Below are positions 1 to 4,399 of a stretch of DNA of 5,240 nucleotides, one piece after another; the stretch's first letter is position 1, and every line of letters begins with the position of its first letter. The notes beneath the pieces are model-generated. The model made no database searches. It worked only from the letters and a program-made list of their open reading frames with translations, and was not told the origin of the DNA. Source of the stretch: Ruminococcus sp. GTDB lineage: Bacteria > Bacillota > Clostridia > Oscillospirales > Ruminococcaceae. Made by a program: the position numbers and the translations under genes. The stretch is from contig DMBA01000194.1 in assembly GCA_003446315.1 (NCBI GenBank), positions 1 to 5,240 on the forward strand, given 5' to 3'.

Positions 1-2
1 AA

Positions 3-110
3 GGAGATGCTGTGGCTCGTTTTTTTCGGCAAAATACCGTTTCACGCGGGAAAAGTGACAAAACAGTTATCAAACTGTCACGGATCCGGAAGATTGATTT
101 GCTACAATAA
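3..110 (+). CDS. Possible 3' end of an upstream gene (partial, unrecognised)
   Basis: This frame is open from the window edge and ends in TAA at 108-110. It would encode about 35 C-terminal residues, roughly GDAVARFFRQNTVSRGKSDK followed by a basic stretch ending in KIDLLQ. I do not recognise the protein. The composition, with many Arg and Lys, would suit the end of a cytoplasmic or nucleic-acid-binding protein. If it is real, it lies on the same strand about 60 bases before the -35 box of the export operon, with a small stem-loop between them. Against it: another forward frame is open from 1 to 174 and a reverse frame is also open across 1-110, so openness proves little over this length. Extending the sequence upstream would settle it. 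Confidence 0.25.
   Translation, partial: GDAVARFFRQNTVSRGKSDKTVIKLSRIRKIDLLQ
55..81. promoter_or_regulatory. Nested inverted repeat, possible operator
   Basis: GTGACA (55-60) and TGTCAC (76-81) are perfect inverted copies. Inside them, ACAGTT (63-68) and AACTGT (73-78) form a second perfect inverted repeat around ATCA. The core reads ACAG-N8-CTGT (63-66/75-78), the same half-sites and spacing found again in the promoter spacer at 174-189. This is compatible with a dimeric regulator site, but no regulator gene is in view and the element may lie inside the end of an upstream coding region. Confidence 0.3.
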
Positions 111-128
111 AAGCGAAAAAACAGCAGC

Positions 129-151
129 AGAAAGACAAATGAAGTCTTTCT
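129..151 (+). terminator. Weak stem-loop before the promoter, possible terminator of the upstream unit
   Basis: AGAAAGAC (129-136) pairs perfectly with GTCTTTCT (144-151) around a 7-base loop. The stem is AU-rich and the following bases are TAAAATTAG rather than a clear T run, so termination would be inefficient at best. It lies after the possible upstream stop codon (110) and 19 bases before the -35 box, which suits separation of two transcription units. A regulatory dyad is the alternative reading. Confidence 0.3.
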
Positions 152-170
152 TAAAATTAGAATGGATGCA

Positions 171-200
171 TTGACAGCAGGAATACTGTTGTATTATAAT
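171..200 (+). promoter_or_regulatory. Sigma-A promoter of the export operon
   Basis: TTGACA at 171-176 and TATAAT at 195-200 both match the vegetative consensus perfectly, with an 18-base spacer. Transcription would begin around 206-209 and give a leader of about 62-65 bases before the ATG at 271. No other good promoter appears before genes 2-4, whose junctions are +15, -4 and +35 bases, so all four are probably transcribed from here. The in-frame ATG at 199 overlaps the -10 box and cannot start the protein if this promoter is used. Confidence 0.8.
174..192. promoter_or_regulatory. Imperfect inverted repeat in the promoter spacer, candidate operator
   Basis: ACAGCAG (174-180) and CTGTTGT (186-192) are inverted copies with one mismatch, separated by GAATA. 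The dyad overlaps the last three bases of the -35 box and fills most of the 18-base spacer, ending just before the -10 box. A protein bound there would either block RNA polymerase or, as MerR-family activators do at drug-efflux promoters, act from within a lengthened spacer. MerR sites usually have 19-20 base spacers, so that reading is only suggestive. Confidence 0.35.
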
Positions 201-237
201 GTTAATGCGTCAAAAAGCGCGACCAAAATATTACAAA

Positions 238-262
238 CGCAGCACAAAACTGCGGCGGAGGG
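238..262 (+). promoter_or_regulatory. Leader hairpin and Shine-Dalgarno of the first adaptor gene
   Basis: GGAGGG at 257-262 is a strong Shine-Dalgarno sequence 8 bases before the ATG at 271, and it fixes that ATG as the start. Just upstream, CGCAG (238-242) can pair with CTGCG (250-254) around CACAAAA, leaving the ribosome site itself unpaired two bases after the stem. The hairpin might keep the site open or be incidental. Confidence 0.6.
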
Positions 263-270
263 AAACAAAA

Positions 271-1725
271 ATGGCGTCAGCAAAGAAAATCGTCACAGGA
301 ATCGTTACAGCAGCCGTTGTATGCGGACTTGGTGCAGGCGGCTGGATGCTGTACCAGCGGTACGGCGGCCCTGTATCTGACCGTACAGAGAAGGTTTATG
401 TACAAAAAGTCTCCACATTGAATACTGTCGGCGGCGCCAATCTGTTTGCCACAAATTTTGCAGGCGTAATTGTCGCCCAGAAGACGATTGATGTCAAGTA
501 TGATACCAGCAAAACGATTGATGAAGTGCTGGTGCAGAACGGCGATACCGTCAAAAAGGGCGACAAACTGATGACCTACAATGTTGAGGCGATCCAGATT
601 GAAATTGAGACTGCAAAGCTGGAAGTTGAGCGCATGAAAAACCAGATCGAGACGAACAAGAGTCAGATCGCAGAACTGGAGCAGCAGCGCAAAACAGCAG
701 ACGGCGATGCACAGGTATCCTATACGACCCAGATCCTGACCCTGCAAGGCGACAATGCCCGCACGGAGTATGACATCAAGACCAAGGAAGTCGAGATCAC
801 GAAGATGGAGAATTCGCTGGACAATGCATTTGTCACAGCACCGATCGACGGCACCGTAAAGGATCTGAAAGAATCGTTCAGCCCGGATGCATATTCGGAG
901 AATGCAGATGTTCTGCTGAAGCTCTCTGCGGAAGGTGATTACCGTGTCAAAGGCACCTTCAATGAGCAGAACAGCAATGAAATTTACAAAGGTGCGCGTG
1001 TTTATCTGAAAAGCCGCATCAACGACACCGTGATTCCGGGCGAAGTGAGCGAGATCGACACCAGCCCGCAGACGAGCAGCGGCTATGATATGTATTCGAT
1101 GGGCATGTCGGATGAGATGAGCACATCTTCAAAGTATGCCTTTTATGTCAAGCCGGATCAGCTTGAAGGCTTCATGCTTGGTCAGCACATCCTGATCGAG
1201 CTGGAAAACGGACAGGAAGACAGCGCCCAGAAAGAGGGCATCTGGATCTACAGCAGCTTTGTGCTGTGGGACGGCGACAAGAATTATGTCTGGGTCAAGA
1301 ACGGACAGGACAGAATCGAGAAGCGCACGGTAGAAGTGGGCGAAGTCGATGATGATTACGGCGACTGCCAGATTCTTTCAGGCATCACGATTGATGATTA
1401 CATCGCATATCCTGCGGATTATATTGAAGCAGGCATGGTCACGACCACGAACCAGTCGGATAAAGATGTGCCGCAGGATGAGACGGGCGGCGACATGTAC
1501 AACGACATGGAACCGGATATGGGCGGCGAAGATGTCATGTATGATGAAAACGGCAATATGGTCTATGTTGACGAAGAAGGCAACAATATTACAGTTGACG
1601 ATCAGGGCAACATCATCGAAGGCGAAGACGGCATGAAGCCGGATGATGCAAAAGCATCCGAAAAGGAAGCAGCGGAAGATGCAGCACCTGCGAAAGATGC
1701 CAAGGCGGAAGACAGTGCGTCGTAA
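271..1725 (+). CDS. MacA/YknX-like membrane fusion protein (HlyD-type ABC exporter adaptor) with repeat tail
   Basis: This is a 484-residue periplasmic-adaptor-type protein for an ABC exporter, anchored in the cytoplasmic membrane with its bulk outside. Domains in order: N-terminal membrane anchor at about residues 7-28 with Lys before it and no lipobox; first lipoyl half-motif at about 63-104 (QNGDTVKKGDKL); coiled-coil hairpin at about 106-184, rich in Glu, Lys and Gln; second lipoyl half at about 185-200 (FVTAPIDGTVKDL); beta-barrel at about 213-313; membrane-proximal domain at about 320-392; then an acidic tail at 393-484. The order matches MacA/YknX. The oddities are a Met-rich insertion in the barrel (M274, M277, M279, M283) and the tail, which holds a 9-residue repeat at 425-451 and ends in an Ala/Glu/Lys/Asp-rich stretch. 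The gene ends in tandem stops TAA TAG. An in-frame ATG at 199 is rejected because it sits in the -10 box. Membership of the adaptor superfamily is secure; the substrate is unknown. Confidence 0.9.
   Translation: MASAKKIVTGIVTAAVVCGLGAGGWMLYQRYGGPVSDRTEKVYVQKVSTLNTVGGANLFATNFAGVIVAQKTIDVKYDTSKTIDEVLVQNGDTVKKGDKLMTYNVEAIQIEIETAKLEVERMKNQIETNKSQIAELEQQRKTADGDAQVSYTTQILTLQGDNARTEYDIKTKEVEITKMENSLDNAFVTAPIDGTVKDLKESFSPDAYSENADVLLKLSAEGDYRVKGTFNEQNSNEIYKGARVYLKSRINDTVIPGEVSEIDTSPQTSSGYDMYSMGMSDEMSTSSKYAFYVKPDQLEGFMLGQHILIELENGQEDSAQKEGIWIYSSFVLWDGDKNYVWVKNGQDRIEKRTVEVGEVDDDYGDCQILSGITIDDYIAYPADYIEAGMVTTTNQSDKDVPQDETGGDMYNDMEPDMGGEDVMYDENGNMVYVDEEGNNITVDDQGNIIEGEDGMKPDDAKASEKEAAEDAAPAKDAKAEDSAS
1543..1623 (+). 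repeat. Three tandem 27-bp units coding a nonapeptide repeat
   Basis: Three consecutive 9-residue units, DENGNMVYV, DEEGNNITV and DDQGNIIEG, share the pattern D-x-x-G-N-x-(V/I)-x-x and cover residues 425-451 of the first adaptor. The preceding nine residues (DMGGEDVMY, from 1516) keep the D, G and V positions and may be a decayed fourth unit. The DNA units differ at many positions, so this is an old repeat kept at protein level rather than a fresh duplication. The alternation of turn (DxxGN) and hydrophobic residues suggests short beta strands linked by turns, possibly with cation binding by the Asp/Asn residues; this is inference. Confidence 0.75.
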
Positions 1726-1740
1726 TAGGAGAACAGCAAA

Positions 1741-2487
1741 ATGGTTTTTGAACTGAGATCAATTTTTAAGGATTATATGCAGGGCAAGGAAGCCGTTCCG
1801 GTCTTGAAAGACATCAGCATGTCTGTTGATGACGGAGAGTATGTAGCGATCATGGGCCCTTCCGGTTCCGGCAAATCCACACTGATGAATATTATCGGCT
1901 GTCTGGATAAGCAGACCAAGGGCGATTTCATCTTTGACGGCTCTGATATTATGGAATGTGATGACCGGCAGCTTTCGAACATCCGGAATGAAAAGATCGG
2001 ATTTGTATTCCAGAATTTCAATTTGCTGCCGCGGCAGTCTGCACTGGAGAATGTGGAGCTTCCGCTGCTGTATGCGGGTGTATCGAAGAAAGAGCGCAGA
2101 GAACGTGCCATTGCCGCATTGACCCGTGTCGGACTGGAAGACAGAATGCACTTCAAGCCGACGCAGCTTTCCGGCGGACAGAAGCAAAGAGTTGCGATTG
2201 CGCGTGCGATCGTGAACCGTCCGCGTCTGCTGCTTGCGGATGAGCCGACCGGTGCACTGGATACAAAGTCCGGCGATCAGGTCATGGAGCTGTTCAAGGA
2301 GCTGAATGAAGAAGGTGTCACCGTTGTGATGATTACGCACGAACCGGAGATTGCAAACTGTGCAAAGCGCGTCATGTTCATCCGTGACGGTCAGCTTCAC
2401 GACGGCGCGTTCAACACACGGGAAAAGGCTGAGCCGGAAAAGCCGGCAGAGCAGACGGCATCTGCGGAGGTGGCAGAGCAGTCATGA
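1741..2487 (+). CDS. ABC transporter ATP-binding protein, MacB/LolD/YknY type
   Basis: This 248-residue cytoplasmic ATPase powers the permease encoded two genes downstream. All nucleotide-binding motifs are intact: Walker A GPSGSGKST at residues 39-47, Q-loop Gln91 in FVFQNFNLLPR, signature LSGGQKQR at 143-150, Walker B LLLADE at 163-168 with catalytic Glu168, D-loop GALD at 171-174, and H-loop His200 in MITHE. The NxLPR sequence after the Q-loop and the EPTGALD segment are typical of the LolD/MacB/YknY/FtsE group (type VII, mechanotransmission, rather than ordinary import or drug-flippase ATPases). The domain is complete by about residue 219. The last ~29 residues are an Ala/Glu/Pro/Lys extension without recognisable fold. 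AGGAG at 1727-1731 lies 9 bases before the ATG, and the first adaptor ends 15 bases upstream. The stop overlaps the next start (ATGA), so translation is probably coupled. Confidence 0.96.
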   Translation: MVFELRSIFKDYMQGKEAVPVLKDISMSVDDGEYVAIMGPSGSGKSTLMNIIGCLDKQTKGDFIFDGSDIMECDDRQLSNIRNEKIGFVFQNFNLLPRQSALENVELPLLYAGVSKKERRERAIAALTRVGLEDRMHFKPTQLSGGQKQRVAIARAIVNRPRLLLADEPTGALDTKSGDQVMELFKELNEEGVTVVMITHEPEIANCAKRVMFIRDGQLHDGAFNTREKAEPEKPAEQTASAEVAEQS

Positions 2488-4364
2488 AGAAGCTGATTAT
2501 TTTCCTGCTGTGCATGGCGATTCTGTGCACGGGCGGTTATTTCGGATACCGGCAGTATATCAAAGCCCGTGATGAAAAGAAGATCGTGGATGTTGTGCCG
2601 GTTGCGCTGATGGCGCAGCCTGCGGAATACATGACAATGGACAACAGCAACATGAACGGTCAGATCAGTTCGGCAAATGCACAGAAAATTTATGTGGATT
2701 CGAACAAACTGGTACAGGAAGTATTTGTTGAGCAAGGGCAGAAGGTCAAAAAAGGCGATGTCATTCTGGAATATGATATGACCGTCGTGGATCTGGAACT
2801 GAAGCAAAAAGAGAATCAGGTTCAGAAGGCAGAGCAGGATCTGAAGATGGCGAAGAAGGAGCTTGAGGAGATCAAGCGCTATCGTCCGTCTGAGGAGATG
2901 CCGCAGTCTGCTGAGCCGGATTATCCCGATTATCCGGATTATCCTGATTATCCGGAAGAACCCGACTTGCCGGAGGAGCCGGAAGAACCGGAGGAACCGG
3001 TCGTCACGACTGTACCGGAAGAGCCGGAGGAGCCGCCGGTTCTGACGGTTTCGGAGATCGGTGCGGCATTCACACCGGTATCGGGAACAGGTGCCCCGAA
3101 TGATCCGTTTGTCATCAACTGCAATTTGAAAACGGTCGTGCACGCACCGTTCTCCGCAGCGATTGCGTCTGCGAACCGGAATGTGCAGCTTCGGGTATAT
3201 GACGAAAATTCAGAATTTCTGTATATGTGGGTGATCGCAGGCGGTTCGCTGAATCCGGCGGATGCCACAGAATGGACGGTCACCGACGGGCTTGAGATCG
3301 ACGAAGGAACGGGCACAGTCTCCCTGATCCCCGGTGAAACGCTGCACGGCAGATTGTCATTTGCGCTGCCGCAGCACGAGGAGGAACCGGAAGAACCGGC
3401 AGTCACAACCGCCCCGGAAGAACCGGAAGAACCGCTGATGCCGGAGATCCCGGATATGCCGGAGATCCCGGATATTCCGGATGAGCCTTATGAGCCGGTA
3501 TATGATGAGCCTGCCGTGCCGGATAACAGTAATTCGAATGATTATGTTTACAGCCGCAAAGAGATTGCCGCAATGGTGAAAGAGCAGGAAAGCAAGATCA
3601 GGGAGCAGGAGATCGCTGTGAAGGAAGCGCAGCTTGCACTGGATGCAGCGAAGAAGCAGAAAACAGACGGCAAAGTGGTCGCAGAGATCGACGGCATCGT
3701 GAAGAAAGTGGGCACGCCGTCCACGCAGTCGGAAGCGGAAGCGCAGCCGGAAACGCAGCCGGAAACGCAGGAGGAGATCGACCCGTTTGCCGAGCCGGAT
3801 CCGGATGAAAATGCATTTGCAGTCATTGAAGGAGAAGGCGGCATAGAGGTTGTTGTCGATGTCGCAGAGCTGAATCTGGCGAATATGCAGCCGGGCGCAT
3901 TGCTGGATGTCACATCTTATGAGAACGGCGCATATTCCGAAGCCGAGGTGTTGTCGGTCGATCCGGAGCCGGTATCCTATTCCGCAAACAACTGGGGTGA
4001 CAACCCGCAGAATTCGACCTACAAGCTGCATGCCAAGCTGATGGAACCGGATGATTTCAGCATCGGCAACTGGGTCGGTGTCACGCTGCAAAAGGAAGGC
4101 GAGGCGAAAAAAGGCGATTCGTTCTTCATCCCGCTGCATTATGTGCACAAAGAGGGCGGCGATTATTACATCATGAAAGCCGGCGATGATGACCGCCTGA
4201 CCAAGCAGTATATCAGCACCGGTCAGGTTTTGTACGGCATGTTTATCGAGATCACGGGCGGCATGAAGATGGAAGACCGCATCTGTTTCCCATTCGGCAC
4301 CGATGTCAAAGAGGGAATCAGAACACAGGATTCAGATGAAGTGCTGTATCCCGACAGTTATTAA
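2484..4364 (+). CDS. Second, enlarged membrane fusion protein (MacA/HlyD-like) with a domain inserted at the hairpin tip
   Basis: This 626-residue adaptor is much larger than typical MacA-like proteins (about 370-400). Order: membrane anchor at about residues 3-22 (MKK start, no lipobox); first lipoyl half at about 66-99 (VEQGQKVKKGDVILEYD); first coiled-coil helix at about 100-133; Pro/Glu/Asp/Tyr linker at 136-185; unrecognised globular domain at about 186-298; second acidic Pro linker at 299-353; returning helix at about 357-394; second lipoyl half at 396-410 (GKVVAEIDGIVKKVG), interrupted by a Gln/Glu/Pro loop at 411-443; beta-barrel at about 452-536; membrane-proximal domain at about 537-620. 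The two helices and lipoyl halves match each other across the insertion, so the parent fold is clear. The start overlaps the ATPase stop by 4 bases, and GGAGGT at 2466-2471 is 12 bases before the ATG. It probably forms a complex with the first adaptor and the permease. The inserted domain's role is unknown. Confidence 0.88.
   Translation: MKKLIIFLLCMAILCTGGYFGYRQYIKARDEKKIVDVVPVALMAQPAEYMTMDNSNMNGQISSANAQKIYVDSNKLVQEVFVEQGQKVKKGDVILEYDMTVVDLELKQKENQVQKAEQDLKMAKKELEEIKRYRPSEEMPQSAEPDYPDYPDYPDYPEEPDLPEEPEEPEEPVVTTVPEEPEEPPVLTVSEIGAAFTPVSGTGAPNDPFVINCNLKTVVHAPFSAAIASANRNVQLRVYDENSEFLYMWVIAGGSLNPADATEWTVTDGLEIDEGTGTVSLIPGETLHGRLSFALPQHEEEPEEPAVTTAPEEPEEPLMPEIPDMPEIPDIPDEPYEPVYDEPAVPDNSNSNDYVYSRKEIAAMVKEQESKIREQEIAVKEAQLALDAAKKQKTDGKVVAEIDGIVKKVGTPSTQSEAEAQPETQPETQEEIDPFAEPDPDENAFAVIEGEGGIEVVVDVAELNLANMQPGALLDVTSYENGAYSEAEVLSVDPEPVSYSANNWGDNPQNSTYKLHAKLMEPDDFSIGNWVGVTLQKEGEAKKGDSFFIPLHYVHKEGGDYYIMKAGDDDRLTKQYISTGQVLYGMFIEITGGMKMEDRICFPFGTDVKEGIRTQDSDEVLYPDSY
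2919..2954 (+). repeat. Four DYP tripeptide repeats (9-bp units)
   Basis: Four tandem units gattatccN encode Asp-Tyr-Pro at residues 146-157 of the second adaptor and differ only at the third base of the proline codon. They open the first linker, directly after the outgoing coiled-coil helix, and lead into (E)EP repeats. The segment should be an extended, acidic, disordered or polyproline-like spacer. Confidence 0.85.
2982..3035 (+). repeat. Pro/Glu linker copy 1, before the inserted domain
   Basis: Residues 167-184, EEPEEPVVTTVPEEPEEP. This 18-residue segment recurs with 16 of 18 residues identical at residues 300-317, on the far side of the inserted domain. By my hand alignment 43 of 54 bases match, and 8 of the 11 base differences leave the residue unchanged or only accompany the two substitutions' neighbouring codons, so identity is higher in protein than in DNA. 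Confidence 0.85.
3039..3377 (+). other. Globular domain of about 113 residues inserted at the adaptor's hairpin tip
   Basis: Residues 186-298 of the second adaptor differ sharply from their low-complexity surroundings: mixed hydrophobic and polar residues, several probable beta strands (such as VQLRVYDENSEFLYMWVIAG), few charges and almost no repeats. It begins near SGTGAPNDPFVI, a Gly-Thr-Gly...Asp-Pro pattern resembling the start of various beta-sandwich domains in extracellular proteins of Firmicutes. It contains a single Cys (C213). I cannot assign it to a named family. Its place between the two helices puts it at the end farthest from the membrane. Cell-wall contact, substrate capture or a spacer role are all possible. 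Confidence 0.65.
3381..3434 (+). repeat. Pro/Glu linker copy 2, after the inserted domain
   Basis: Residues 300-317, EEPEEPAVTTAPEEPEEP, differ from the first copy only by V to A at two positions. The two copies start exactly 399 bases (133 codons) apart and bracket the globular domain, so linker plus domain looks like a modular cassette. Confidence 0.85.
3438..3473 (+). repeat. Perfect 18-bp tandem duplication (MPEIPD twice)
   Basis: The 18 bases atgccggagatcccggat occur twice in succession without a mismatch and encode MPEIPD at residues 319-324 and 325-330. A shortened relative (IPDEP) follows. Perfect identity implies a recent duplication by replication slippage or strong homogenisation. 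The unit is a multiple of three, so the frame is preserved. Confidence 0.9.
3744..3767 (+). repeat. Perfect 12-bp tandem duplication (QPET twice) in the lipoyl-domain loop
   Basis: cagccggaaacg occurs twice in succession and encodes QPET at residues 421-424 and 425-428 of the second adaptor, followed by QEE. It lies in the low-complexity loop that interrupts the second half of the lipoyl domain. Confidence 0.85.
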
Positions 4365-4399
4365 GACCGCGCCGCGGCAACAGATTGGGGAAAATATGT

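Noticed and set aside
14..30. T run (20-26) as an intrinsic terminator
   Set aside because: No stable hairpin precedes the T run within the window.
94..108. TTGATT and TACAAT as a second promoter
   Set aside because: The two boxes are only 3 bases apart, and no acceptable -35 box lies 16-19 bases before TACAAT.
1..174. Open forward frame ending in TGA at 174
   Set aside because: It runs through the stem-loop and into the -35 box, and its predicted residues show no protein-like pattern; the frame ending at 110 is slightly more credible.
199..270. N-terminal extension of adaptor 1 from ATG 199
   Set aside because: The ATG overlaps the -10 box, has no Shine-Dalgarno sequence, and would put 24 polar/basic residues before the membrane anchor.
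1759..2400. Reverse-strand frame of 213 codons
   Set aside because: Fully opposite an intact ABC ATPase with every conserved motif.
2484..2550. Lipoprotein signal on adaptor 2 or adaptor 1 (Cys in the membrane helix)
   Set aside because: The Cys residues are preceded by FLL, AIL or AVV rather than a lipobox with small residues at -1; an uncleaved anchor is more likely.
2397..3143. Reverse-strand frame of 248 codons
   Set aside because: It lies opposite the ATPase end and adaptor 2, and its long runs of Arg/Leu/Ile are the antisense of the acidic Pro repeats; there is no plausible domain.
3357..4148. Reverse-strand frame of 263 codons
   Set aside because: Antisense shadow of adaptor 2 with Arg/Leu/Phe-rich composition mirroring Glu/Pro/Lys codons; the forward frame has clear adaptor motifs.
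4366..4390. GC-rich palindrome GCCGCGGC (4371-4378) between adaptor 2 and permease as a terminator
   Set aside because: It has no loop in its simple form and no T run after it, and the permease start follows closely, which fits continued transcription.
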